Of a DNA stretch of 64,000 bases, positions 16,829-25,021 are shown piece by piece. Below the pieces are notes generated by a model that searched no databases, was not told the origin of the DNA, and worked only from the letters and a program-made list of their open reading frames with translations. The first letter of the stretch is position 1; each line of letters begins with the position of its first letter. Made by a program: the position numbers and the translations under genes. The DNA comes from Bacillota bacterium (lineage in GTDB: Bacteria > Bacillota > Clostridia > Christensenellales > Aristaeellaceae). The stretch lies in NCBI GenBank assembly GCA_023436585.1, contig JAEZIN010000012.1, positions 62,001 through 126,000 of the forward strand, read 5' to 3'.

Positions 16829-17070
16829 TGGACAAGGTTGTGGACCTTGACGCGACGGTCCATGATCTGTGCACAAAATATCCCGAGCTGCCAGGCCTAT
16901 TGCATATCATCGGTTTTTCGGATATAACAAAACCAGGTATGCTTCACACAGTGGGCCGGTTCATGACGCTGCGCAAAGGCGCCGTTATGAAAGGAATTTT
17001 CCTGGAAACCATCGCTAACACCTTGCGGGAACACGGATATGAGATACTGGAAAGGAAGGCCTCCATATGA
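16828..17070 (+). CDS. DUF1858 protein
   Basis: 80 residues. VVDLDATVHDLCTKYPEL and LLHIIGF match the DUF1858 family, a small domain of unknown biochemistry that is commonly fused to or adjacent to DUF438 proteins and hybrid-cluster/NO-related genes. Start and stop overlap the neighbouring genes (one and four bases), so it is translated as part of the operon. Confidence 0.8.
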   Translation: MDKVVDLDATVHDLCTKYPELPGLLHIIGFSDITKPGMLHTVGRFMTLRKGAVMKGIFLETIANTLREHGYEILERKASI

Positions 17071-18293
17071 GCCGCGAAATCAACAACAGCGAATACAGGC
17101 AGCACATCATACGTGACCTGCTGACCCAACTGCATCAGGGCAAGCCGGCGGAAGAAGTCAAGGCGCAGTTCAAAGCGGCCTTTGACGGCGTATCCGCCCA
17201 GGAGATCGCCCAAGCCGAAAACGAGCTCATTGCCGGCGGCCTTCCCCCGGAAGAAATCCGCAAGCTGTGCGATATTCACGCGTCCGTGTTTGAAGGCTCC
17301 ATTGAGGAGATTCATCAACCGGCCGACCTCTCCCAATTGCCCGGCCATCCCGCCCACACCTTGAAGGCGGAAAACCAGGCCCTTCAAAAGCTCATGGAGG
17401 AGACCATACGGCCCAAGCTGCAGGAGTACAAGGAAAACGCCAACCCCGAAAAGCTTCAGGCCCTCCTGAAGGCCTTTGAGCCCATGCGGCAGCTAAACCT
17501 GCATTACCTGAAAAAAGAGAACCTGCTCTTTCCTTATCTGGAGCAGCACGGAATCACTGCTCCGCCCAAGGTAATGTGGGGTGTGGATGACGACATCCGC
17601 GCTATGGTAAAGGAAGCTTTGCGACTGATGAACGAGGCAGGCAGCGATACCCAAAGTATCATCCGGATGGCTGAGTTCGCCATGACCAAGACATCCGAAA
17701 TGATATTCAAAGAAGAAAACATCCTCTTGCCCATGGCGCTGGAAACGCTCACCCAGGAGGAATGGGCAAAGATTGCCGGGGAGAGCGGAGAACTGGGCTA
17801 TTGCCTGATTCCCGCGCCGCCCGCCTGGCATCCCGTTGCGCCTGCCAAGGGAGATCAGCCTGCGAAGGATGCTGAGGTCCCCACCTCCATGCTGGTCCTG
17901 CCCACAGGACGCATGCTGCCGGAGGAAATGTCCGCCATGCTGGATGCGCTGCCAGTAGACATCACCTTCGTGGATAAGGATGATACCGTGAAATATTTCT
18001 CCCAGGGTACCGAGCGCATCTTCCCCCGCACCAAGGCCATCATAGGCCGCAAGGTCGTCAACTGCCATCCGCCGGCCAGTATGCACGTTGTGGAAAAGAT
18101 ACTGGAGGATTTCAAGGCCGGGAAAAAGGACCATGAGGACTTCTGGCTGAACATCCACGGAAAGTTCATACTCATCCGCTACTTTGCGGTGCGCAGTGCC
18201 GGCGGCGAATACCTGGGCACATTGGAAGTCACACAGGATATCGGGCCCATTCAAAAGATCGCGGGCGAAAAACGCCTTGTATCGGATGTGTGA
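17067..18293 (+). CDS. DUF438/hemerythrin/PAS protein
   Basis: 408 residues in three parts. DUF438 occupies about 5-75. A hemerythrin-like HHE region follows (about 85-235) with His/Glu ligands in LPGHPAHTLKAENQAL, LNLHYLKKENLLFPYLEQHG and a late FKEENILLPM. A PAS domain spans about 290-400, with DALPVDITFVDKDDTVKYFS and a His-Pro pair in NCHPPASMH. The diiron-capable hemerythrin plus PAS suggests sensing or scavenging of O2 or NO in the cytoplasm; there is no output domain. Last gene of the operon, followed by a strong terminator. Confidence 0.88.
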   Translation: MSREINNSEYRQHIIRDLLTQLHQGKPAEEVKAQFKAAFDGVSAQEIAQAENELIAGGLPPEEIRKLCDIHASVFEGSIEEIHQPADLSQLPGHPAHTLKAENQALQKLMEETIRPKLQEYKENANPEKLQALLKAFEPMRQLNLHYLKKENLLFPYLEQHGITAPPKVMWGVDDDIRAMVKEALRLMNEAGSDTQSIIRMAEFAMTKTSEMIFKEENILLPMALETLTQEEWAKIAGESGELGYCLIPAPPAWHPVAPAKGDQPAKDAEVPTSMLVLPTGRMLPEEMSAMLDALPVDITFVDKDDTVKYFSQGTERIFPRTKAIIGRKVVNCHPPASMHVVEKILEDFKAGKKDHEDFWLNIHGKFILIRYFAVRSAGGEYLGTLEVTQDIGPIQKIAGEKRLVSDV

Positions 18294-18335
18294 CGCGCCG
18301 GCCGCTCTATAACAGCTTTCATCCAAGTTAATCAT

Positions 18336-18386
18336 AAAAAGCCATGTTACGGCATAAGGGCATCCCCTTATCGGAACATGGCTTTT
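18336..18386 (+). terminator. Terminator of the ferredoxin-hemerythrin operon
   Basis: Outer stem AAAAGCCATGTT / AACATGGCTTTT (right arm 18375-18386), with an inner ATAAGGG/CCCTTAT hairpin, then a T-containing run. Confidence 0.85.
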
Positions 18387-18403
18387 ATATTTCTCCCGAC
18401 GCG

Positions 18404-18432
18404 TTTACATATTTGCCAAAATGCGCTATATT
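18404..18432 (+). promoter_or_regulatory. Predicted msrAB promoter
   Basis: TTTACA (18404-18409), 17-base spacer, TATATT (18427-18432), 82 bases before the msrAB start. Confidence 0.55.
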
Positions 18433-18514
18433 TACTTTACTCCCATTCCATAGAAATTGGGCATGCTAAAATCACGCAAGAATCTGGCATGGCATCATGC
18501 AAAAGGAGATAAAA

Positions 18515-19477
18515 ATGAACAGCATAAAAAAAGAAATCTATCTGGCCGGCGGCTGCTTCTGGGGCACGGAAAAATACATGGCTTCCGTCAAAGGCGTTCT
18601 GGAAACAGAGGTCGGCTATGCCAACGGCAATACGGAGCGTCCCACCTATCAGGAAGTCTGCCATAACGATACAGGCCACGCGGAAACGGTGAAGGTGGTG
18701 TATGCCCCCTCCAAAGTGTCCCTTCCCTTTTTGCTGGAGCTGTATTATGACTGCATTGATCCCACCTCCGTAAACCGTCAGGGCGGCGACAAGGGCACGC
18801 AGTACCGCACCGGTGTCTATTATGTGCATCCGGAGGACGAGCAGGTGATCCGCGATTCGCTTTTCAGGCTGCAATCGCGGCTTACTAAGCCCGTGGCGGT
18901 GGAATGCAAGCCCCTTGACAACTACTACCCCGCGGAGGAATATCACCAAAAGTATCTGGACAAGAATCCTGACGGCTACTGCCATATCGGCAAGGAAAAA
19001 ATCGCAAAAGCCGCTCAAGCCAGCGTGGACCCCACGCAGTATCAACCGGCCGACAAGCATACATTGCGCAAGGAGCTTACGGACCAGCAATACAAAGTGA
19101 CCCAGGAGGCAGCCACCGAGCCGCCCTTCCAGAATGAATTCCATAACCACTACGCCCCCGGCATTTATGTGGACATCACCACCGGGGAGCCGCTGTTTGC
19201 CTCCACCGACAAATTCGAGTCCGGCTGCGGCTGGCCCAGCTTTTCCAGGCCCATCGATCCGCATGTGGTGAATGAGTTTATGGACAGGTCGCTGTTCCAT
19301 GTGCGCACCGAGGTGCGCAGCCGCGTGGGAAACGCCCACTTGGGCCACGTGTTCGAGGATGGCCCCAAGGATCTGGGCGGCCTTCGTTACTGCATCAACA
19401 GCGCAGCGCTGCGCTTTATTCCCAAAGCGGAAATGGAAGCGAAGGGATACGCAAAGCTGCTGCCGTATGTGAAGTAG
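18515..19477 (+). CDS. msrAB: Fused peptide methionine sulfoxide reductase MsrA/MsrB
   Basis: 320 residues. The MsrA half (about 5-160) has the catalytic GGCFWG and reduces the S-epimer of methionine sulfoxide; the MsrB half (about 185-315) has ESGCGWPSF and the catalytic region RYCINSAALRF and reduces the R-epimer. The zinc CxxC pairs of classical MsrB are absent (YVDITTGEPLF where YVCxxC occurs), as in other fused forms. The start at 18515 has AAAGGAG six bases upstream. Fits the oxidative-stress theme of the window. It shares a bidirectional terminator with the next, convergent gene. Confidence 0.95.
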   Translation: MNSIKKEIYLAGGCFWGTEKYMASVKGVLETEVGYANGNTERPTYQEVCHNDTGHAETVKVVYAPSKVSLPFLLELYYDCIDPTSVNRQGGDKGTQYRTGVYYVHPEDEQVIRDSLFRLQSRLTKPVAVECKPLDNYYPAEEYHQKYLDKNPDGYCHIGKEKIAKAAQASVDPTQYQPADKHTLRKELTDQQYKVTQEAATEPPFQNEFHNHYAPGIYVDITTGEPLFASTDKFESGCGWPSFSRPIDPHVVNEFMDRSLFHVRTEVRSRVGNAHLGHVFEDGPKDLGGLRYCINSAALRFIPKAEMEAKGYAKLLPYVK

Positions 19478-19503
19478 TATCAAAAATAAAACGGCCTCAA
19501 TAA

Positions 19504-19538
19504 AAGAGGGGGTGCAGTTGAAAAACTGCACCCCTCTT
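19504..19538. terminator. Bidirectional terminator
   Basis: 15-bp stem AAGAGGGGGTGCAGTT / AACTGCACCCCTCTT with one bulged G and a short A-rich loop, between convergent genes. Confidence 0.88.
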
Positions 19539-19540
19539 AT

Positions 19541-21838
19541 TCAGTTGTTTTCCATCCGCATCATCTGAACCTTGCGGTCAAACTCACGTACAAACTGATC
19601 CGTCTTAAGCTCTCCCTGCATGAACCTTTGGAGGAGCGTGAGCGCTTCCGGAGAACTGCTCAGGAAGTTCAGGTTCCGCGTATCCACGCTGACATAGGGA
19701 ACCAGCGACCGGTACTGTGCAATGACTTTATCGGAGATAATATAGCGGCTCTTTTCCCGCCAGGCAATGTATTCTTCCTGACTTTTCACCGCATCCTCCA
19801 GGTTTCTTTTGTCCTCGGGTTTGGCGTTTTCCAATTGGTCCTTCAGACCCTGCAGGCCTTTTTGGGCTTCCTCGATATCCTTGGCATAACCCGGATTTTC
19901 GTAAGGCGTGTTGTCCTCCGGGCAGAAGGTGATGGAAAAATCCCTTGGCATGTTTTGGGCGAAATGCTCCAGGTACGAAATCGCAAGGTCCTGATTCTTG
20001 GAATTGGGGTTGACGATGTACACATCGATCTGGCCAATCAATGCCGGCTCAAGCCCCTCCTCCAGGGCAAGGGGAAGCGGCAGGTATCCCCTGTCATCGT
20101 CATATTCCGTAGGATAAAAGGTGTAGTAATTTGTAATCAGGGAAGATGGTTTCTCATCCATACCATAGCCGCTTGAATAGACCACGCCGTTTGGGTTCCC
20201 GGTGTCGGATGGGTTCAGTTCCTTCAGTATGGGAGAAACCTCGTCCAGCTTTTTAAGCAGCGACCGGAACAGAGGCGTATCAAAGGCAAGATCCTCCCCT
20301 GTACGTGCATAATGGGCCAGGTAGGTAATCAGGATGGTATTGAGCATTTCCGTCCTGACATCATATATGTTCTCCTGGATGGTGTAGCTGGGATACTCCA
20401 CGCTGTATGTATCCACCCAGTCCACATACAGATCCATCAGTTCCGGCACCGTCCGCGGCGGCTTATCGATACCCAACTCCTCCAACAAATCAGGCGAATA
20501 GCCCAGGGTATAGGCGTTGAACCGGCATGGGAAGGCAATCAGCTTTCCATCCTTGAACAAATCGGCCATATATTGCGGATACATTTTGGAGGTGGTATCC
20601 GTCAATACCGCGCTTTGGCTCAAGTCAGTCACGTACCCTTTATCCCGCAGGGAACTAAAACCGCCAAACGACAGGCTGATAATGAACAGATCGGCACTGT
20701 CGTTGCCGGACACCATCTGCTGGGAAATCTGTTCGGCACTTCTCAAGGGCATATCCTCAAAGAGTACGGGTACCTCCGGGTGGTCTGCCTGGAATTTTTG
20801 GGAAACGGAATCGGAATATCCCCCCGCGATGCGCAGCACCCGGCTGGCTTTCAACGCCGGATCAATGTTGCGCACATGCACCTCTCCATAATTGGGGACG
20901 GCCGCGTAAAGCCCGCCGGATACATATGCGGCCGGCAGTTGGTCGTTAGGATAATCCGATGGCATATAGGCGACCGTCTCAAAGGCGCTGCCTGGTTTGC
21001 AGCCATACAATTCACCCTTGCCCAATGCATATATCATGCCATTTTCGGGGGAATAGCACAGCCCACCGACACGCTCGGCAGGGAAATCCGTAAGCTTTAT
21101 GATTGATTTGGCGGCGGGATCAAGCACCGACAGGGCAGGATATATAGGCTTGCCATCGCTTGTATACATGCTCTCCCAATCATACACGGTGCAAAGAAGC
21201 TGGCCGTTTTCATAACGGGCAATGGCATGTACGTTATCGGCATCCACCTTTGAAACTGTTCCGGCCGCAAGGCTAAAGGCAAACAGGTCATATTCGTTCC
21301 AGTTGTCATCCGGCTTTTGAACCAGCAAATACAAGCTTTCGTCCATCAGCACCGCGCCATAAATCTGCCGCGTGTAAGAGCGGTCGCCATCCTGGATAAA
21401 CATATCCTTCCAGTCCAACACAGAGACTTCACTGAACTTTACGCCATCCGCCGTTATATCCAGCAAAAGCAGCGTCCCCTTAATGGAATTCAGGCCATAC
21501 AGCTTCCCGCCGCGCTCCATAATGTAATTGACACTGTTCTGATATTGCTCCTGGTCCTCCTTGACCATGTTCTCCCATTTATCCGGCGCATAGCGTATGA
21601 TTGCCTCTGCGGATACAAGCTTTGGTTCGGTGTCATTTTGCTTCCAGGCGAAGAGTCCGTTGTATGTAAGCAGATACAGCGTATCGCCCACAGCCGCGAG
21701 GGATTGAACGCTGTTTTGGTAGGTTCCGTCCTCCGCAGGCCTGAATAAAACGGCGTCTCCTGGCGCCGCACATGCGCCGGACATAACGCCCAGGATAAGG
21801 CTGAGGATGACTAGGATCGCTGCCGCTTTTGCTTTCAT
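19541..21838 (-). CDS. Exported solute-binding protein with an N-terminal propeller-like region
   Basis: 765 residues, nearly twice the usual solute-binding protein. A signal peptide covers about residues 1-25 with GACAAP at the end (either AxA cleavage or a poor lipobox Cys). Residues about 30-335 show repeated blade-like segments (GDTLYLLTYNGLFAWK, GKLYGLNSIKGTLLLLD, GLCYSPENGMIYALG), consistent with a beta-propeller. From about 340 a type 1 extracellular solute-binding domain follows (LRIAGGYSDSVSQKFQADHP, DLFIISLSFGG, LIAFPCRFN). A charged helical segment occurs around 655-690. No ABC permease is adjacent. The next genes upstream on the same strand are an anti-sigma and an ECF sigma factor, so it may be their target or sensor partner (inference). 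Confidence 0.75.
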   Translation of the reverse strand: MKAKAAAILVILSLILGVMSGACAAPGDAVLFRPAEDGTYQNSVQSLAAVGDTLYLLTYNGLFAWKQNDTEPKLVSAEAIIRYAPDKWENMVKEDQEQYQNSVNYIMERGGKLYGLNSIKGTLLLLDITADGVKFSEVSVLDWKDMFIQDGDRSYTRQIYGAVLMDESLYLLVQKPDDNWNEYDLFAFSLAAGTVSKVDADNVHAIARYENGQLLCTVYDWESMYTSDGKPIYPALSVLDPAAKSIIKLTDFPAERVGGLCYSPENGMIYALGKGELYGCKPGSAFETVAYMPSDYPNDQLPAAYVSGGLYAAVPNYGEVHVRNIDPALKASRVLRIAGGYSDSVSQKFQADHPEVPVLFEDMPLRSAEQISQQMVSGNDSADLFIISLSFGGFSSLRDKGYVTDLSQSAVLTDTTSKMYPQYMADLFKDGKLIAFPCRFNAYTLGYSPDLLEELGIDKPPRTVPELMDLYVDWVDTYSVEYPSYTIQENIYDVRTEMLNTILITYLAHYARTGEDLAFDTPLFRSLLKKLDEVSPILKELNPSDTGNPNGVVYSSGYGMDEKPSSLITNYYTFYPTEYDDDRGYLPLPLALEEGLEPALIGQIDVYIVNPNSKNQDLAISYLEHFAQNMPRDFSITFCPEDNTPYENPGYAKDIEEAQKGLQGLKDQLENAKPEDKRNLEDAVKSQEEYIAWREKSRYIISDKVIAQYRSLVPYVSVDTRNLNFLSSSPEALTLLQRFMQGELKTDQFVREFDRKVQMMRMENN

Positions 21839-21888
21839 AGACTATCTCCTTTAATATGTTGTGACATGTACCAATGTATCATGTTCGG

Positions 21889-22635
21889 TTAATTTTTATA
21901 ACCGTCCGGAGGAAACGTCGGGGCTGGCTCCGTAACGGAAAGCCGCCATAGGTAGTCCTCAAAGTCAGCAGGAAATCCCATCCTTGCAAACATTTCGAAC
22001 TCTTCCGTGGCCTTTAACACCGGTTCCCCTTTTCGCCAAAGCTCTTTCTTATCCCTTCCGTAGCCGTAATATATGATCAGCGGCGCATCGCCATTTTGCC
22101 CCTCGGGGTTAAACCCCGTCTTGCTATACAGCACCTCATACTCTGGGTCAGCGGCGCCAAACAGCCGATTCCAAAAATTGGTCTGCATCTCGAAGGCATA
22201 ATCCCCCCTGTCATCCATGGTGGCGCTCTGCCCCTGCATCATGTGCCGGTCCATCCCCCGGACCTTGTATTCAATCACCAAGGACCCATTGGAAAGTTCA
22301 TATATGTTCTGTACCGCAATCTCCTCCGGGGAAATCGGGCTTAAAGGCGCGGAAAGTACAAACCCGATGCTCCACATCAGTACGATACTGCCCAGCACAG
22401 CCAGTATGATATGGGTTAATCTTGCCTTGCGGATGGCCCGCAAAAGCCGCAATAAGTCCTTTTTTTCAAATTTGGGCACGGCCATGTCGGCCTTGAGCTT
22501 TTCGTGCAGCTTTTTGCACGCTTCGCAGCGTTCCATATGCCTGTATACAGCATCGTTTGTCTCCGCACTGGTCAGCTCCTCGATGTAATTGGGAAGCAGA
22601 TCCCGCACCACTTCGCATTTTAGAGTATCACACAT
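21889..22635 (-). CDS. Anti-sigma factor with zinc finger
   Basis: 248 residues. The N-terminal zinc-binding anti-sigma domain has Cys near the start (CEVVRDLLPNYI) and H-x3-C-x2-C in HMERCEACKKLH. One membrane segment, about residues 76-98 (ILAVLGSIVLMWSIG), is followed by an extracellular domain of about 145 residues. It should hold the ECF sigma factor at the membrane until a surface signal arrives. Its start overlaps the sigma gene stop by eight bases. The outer domain is not a family I recognise. Confidence 0.88.
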   Translation of the reverse strand: MCDTLKCEVVRDLLPNYIEELTSAETNDAVYRHMERCEACKKLHEKLKADMAVPKFEKKDLLRLLRAIRKARLTHIILAVLGSIVLMWSIGFVLSAPLSPISPEEIAVQNIYELSNGSLVIEYKVRGMDRHMMQGQSATMDDRGDYAFEMQTNFWNRLFGAADPEYEVLYSKTGFNPEGQNGDAPLIIYYGYGRDKKELWRKGEPVLKATEEFEMFARMGFPADFEDYLWRLSVTEPAPTFPPDGYKN

Positions 22636-23122
22636 AATGATCCCATCCCTTCCGCAGCCTTTCCTTGCCCCTATAAAAGGTCACCCGCGCCCAGTTCTCC
22701 GTCTTCCCCAATATATCCCCGATCTGCCGGTAGCTCAAATCGCCCATCAGCCGCAGGTATACCACTTCCCTGGTGGCTTCGTCCAGCTCCTGCATCCGGC
22801 GGAAAAGTGTCACACGGTTTTCCTCATTTACCAGCGCTTCCTCCGGCGAACCTTTTTCATCCGCCGGCTCATCAATTAAATCAAGGCTGGCGGTGCCTTT
22901 TCTCCGCCGCCTGTCCAGCTCCTGATACCATACATGCCTGGCGATCTGGCACAGCCACACCATCAGCTTGCATTCCCCGTTGTAGCGGTTCATGGATTTG
23001 ACTGCCCGGCAGAAGGTTTCAGCCGTAAGCTCCTGGGCTGTATCCGCATTGTGCGTCAGGCTGCACAGGTATTGGTACACAGGCGTAGCATACTCCGTAT
23101 AAATCTCCTCCATGGAGATCAC
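22628..23122 (-). CDS. ECF-type RNA polymerase sigma factor
   Basis: 164 residues from the GTG at 23122, chosen because GGAGG lies seven bases upstream; a longer ATG start at 23143 overlaps that RBS. Region 2 is seen in YQYLCSLTHNADTAQELTAETF and WLCQIARHVWYQELDRRRR; region 4 in LDEATREVVYLRLMGDLSYRQIGDILGKTENWARV. It would redirect RNA polymerase to stress or envelope genes. The adjacent anti-sigma factor is its likely regulator. Targets are unknown; the propeller-type binding protein and the deacetylase nearby are candidates. Confidence 0.92.
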   Translation of the reverse strand: MISMEEIYTEYATPVYQYLCSLTHNADTAQELTAETFCRAVKSMNRYNGECKLMVWLCQIARHVWYQELDRRRRKGTASLDLIDEPADEKGSPEEALVNEENRVTLFRRMQELDEATREVVYLRLMGDLSYRQIGDILGKTENWARVTFYRGKERLRKGWDHYV

Positions 23123-23275
23123 GGCCCCACCTCCCATCTTCACTGTATATGTCTGAATTTTTCGCTTTTCGTTACATATTTTCCTATATTTTCTTTTTAT
23201 GAGAGTTGTAAAAAAAGCGCTTCTGGCAAGCGCCTCTTTGGGAAGTTGTTAGTGTAAGTTACATCAGAAAGAAGA

Positions 23276-24151
23276 TCACTTTAATTGCTTCATTAACCGT
23301 TTCATAAACTTCATTGTCGATACCTTGCCGGAGCGATTGAAGCGACCAAGATCAAACAAGCATTCCGGGTTGCCCTCCTGTATATAATTGATTCGTTCAT
23401 GGCATGTCATGGAAGCCTTGAAATTCAATTGCCTCAGACAATCCTGCGCTTCTTTGCATATCAGGCCGAATGGATATGTATATGCGGCAGGTTCGATCCC
23501 GCAGTGTTCCTGCAAAAGAAACTGCTGCTTCAACGCATCCGCGTTGAAAGAGGTGCAATACGATGCCGCCGACTCCCCGTTCATTCTTTGGCAGCCTTTC
23601 CTGTCATTCAGGTTATGCATAGCATAGGAGTGATTCTGAATCTCAAAGCGGCCGCTGTCCTTCAGGTATTTTATCTCCTCCCAGGAAAGATAAGCGTAAT
23701 TGGGATCAGGGTCGACTTTGGCGGTGAAAGCTTCGGCATAGATGCCAACCACCGAAATAACAGCCTTCATGTCCATTTCCTGAAGGATAGGAAGTGCATA
23801 GTACAAATTATTGTAATGCCCGTCATCAAACGTAATCATGACTGGCTTTTTAGGAAGGGTGCCCTGTCCGTTCACATAATCCACCAGATCCTGCACGACT
23901 ACGGTTTCAAAACCGTTCTCCTTCAGGTATTTCAGGTCGCTCCTCAAGGTCTCCGGCGATGCGACATAGACATCCGCTTTCTTGGGATCGCTTAGAATGC
24001 TGTGGTACATGAGAATCGGCAGCTTGACGCTTTTGCCCTTCACACTATCCATCACCGCACGGCTGTCATCTTCTGATGCTGAAGGAATATAGAGAATAAA
24101 GGTTGAAATAACGGCCAAAAGAACCACAGTCATAAAGCGCTTTTCTTTCAT
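23276..24151 (-). CDS. Polysaccharide deacetylase, exported
   Basis: 291 residues. A signal or anchor helix (about 5-22) precedes a NodB-homology domain with LPILMYHSI, the catalytic TFDDG, NHSYAMHNL (zinc His residues) and YPFG. Enzymes of this kind remove N-acetyl groups from peptidoglycan or surface glycans. The start at 24151 is preceded by CTAGGAGG five bases upstream; the frame is open for 56 more codons but that part is not protein-like. It stands alone between the sigma/anti-sigma pair and a TetR gene. Confidence 0.9.
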   Translation of the reverse strand: MKEKRFMTVVLLAVISTFILYIPSASEDDSRAVMDSVKGKSVKLPILMYHSILSDPKKADVYVASPETLRSDLKYLKENGFETVVVQDLVDYVNGQGTLPKKPVMITFDDGHYNNLYYALPILQEMDMKAVISVVGIYAEAFTAKVDPDPNYAYLSWEEIKYLKDSGRFEIQNHSYAMHNLNDRKGCQRMNGESAASYCTSFNADALKQQFLLQEHCGIEPAAYTYPFGLICKEAQDCLRQLNFKASMTCHERINYIQEGNPECLFDLGRFNRSGKVSTMKFMKRLMKQLK

Positions 24152-24363
24152 GGAGCCTCCTAGCATCATGCAAAAAGGTTTCCCGACTATTTTCTGCCCT
24201 TCCAGCCGGCTTATTCGATGATGATGCTGCATGATAATACCTGCATAGACAAGTTGCGCGGCCCAAAGGTTTGCCGCGCTTGCTTTTGAATTATTATATT
24301 TTGTCATCAATTCCGCCACTTACTTGCTGAGGATTGCCAGCCGGCAGCTAATATCTGCACTCT

Positions 24364-24894
24364 TTACGGCTCATGCCTCACAGGCGAGTTATCCTTTTTC
24401 ATAAATGCGGTATACGCCTCTATCAAAAGGGAGCGGATTTCCTCTTGCGGGAAAGAGGCACTGTCGGCAGCAGCAATGGAGGCGATGCCGTGGGTAAATA
24501 TCCACACTTTGGCGAACAATTTGGTATCCTGCCATTTGACACCACGGGTCAAAACAAACAGCCTGTCCCATTGAAAACAGCCTGGCGAACACCACAGGCG
24601 GAACAAATGCGGTTCCCTTTGAGCCAGCTCAACATACCGAAGGCCCATGCTTAAAAACAATGGTGCACCTTCCATAGGTCTGGACATTTGCTGGCCGAAA
24701 TACGCCATTGTTTTTTCATACAAGGCATGTTTCAGCCCCTCCATGCTGGAAAACAACCGGAAAACCGGCTGAGTGGAGCACTCCAGCGCTTGCGCCAGAC
24801 CCCTTGCGGTTATAGTGTCAAAGCCTGTTTCCCGCACCATTTCAAACGCCTTGTCCAATATCTGCTGCTCTGTTAACTGCGGCTTGGGCGGCAT
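24364..24894 (-). CDS. TetR-family transcription regulator
   Basis: 176 residues. The N-terminal helix-turn-helix region is LTEQQILDKAFEMVRETGFD followed by TARGLAQALECSTQPVFRLFSS. The ligand-binding C-terminal region resembles no specific subgroup I can name, though FSSMEGLKHALYEKTMAYF is common in small Firmicute TetR proteins. A near-perfect operator lies 15-48 bases upstream of its start, so autoregulation is likely. No obvious transporter or enzyme gene is paired with it. Confidence 0.9.
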   Translation of the reverse strand: MPPKPQLTEQQILDKAFEMVRETGFDTITARGLAQALECSTQPVFRLFSSMEGLKHALYEKTMAYFGQQMSRPMEGAPLFLSMGLRYVELAQREPHLFRLWCSPGCFQWDRLFVLTRGVKWQDTKLFAKVWIFTHGIASIAAADSASFPQEEIRSLLIEAYTAFMKKDNSPVRHEP

Positions 24895-24908
24895 ATCGAT
24901 TCACCTCA

Positions 24909-24942
24909 TATAATAACAACGTTATGTATCAATGTTATTATA
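24909..24942. promoter_or_regulatory. TetR operator palindrome
   Basis: Perfect 10-bp inverted repeat TATAATAACA (24909-24918) / TGTTATTATA (24933-24942), 14-base spacer that itself contains AACGTT/AATGTT half-symmetry. TATAAT-like sequences inside the arms suggest it overlaps the promoter. Confidence 0.8.
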
Positions 24943-24978
24943 CTTCCCGGCGATGTCTTGTCAAGCGGAAAATAAAAA

Positions 24979-25004
24979 GCAGGAGCGCTTTTGGGCGCTC
25001 CTGC
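24979..25004 (-). terminator. ppdK terminator
   Basis: Perfect 10-bp stem GCAGGAGCGC (24979-24988) / GCGCTCCTGC (24995-25004), six-base loop, then a T-rich run on the minus strand. Confidence 0.9.
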
Positions 25005-25021
25005 ACTTGTCAGATCCGGTC

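Noticed and set aside
18437..19531. A 364-codon open frame antisense to msrAB
   Set aside because: Shadow of msrAB codon bias; msrAB motifs, RBS and terminator fix the true strand.
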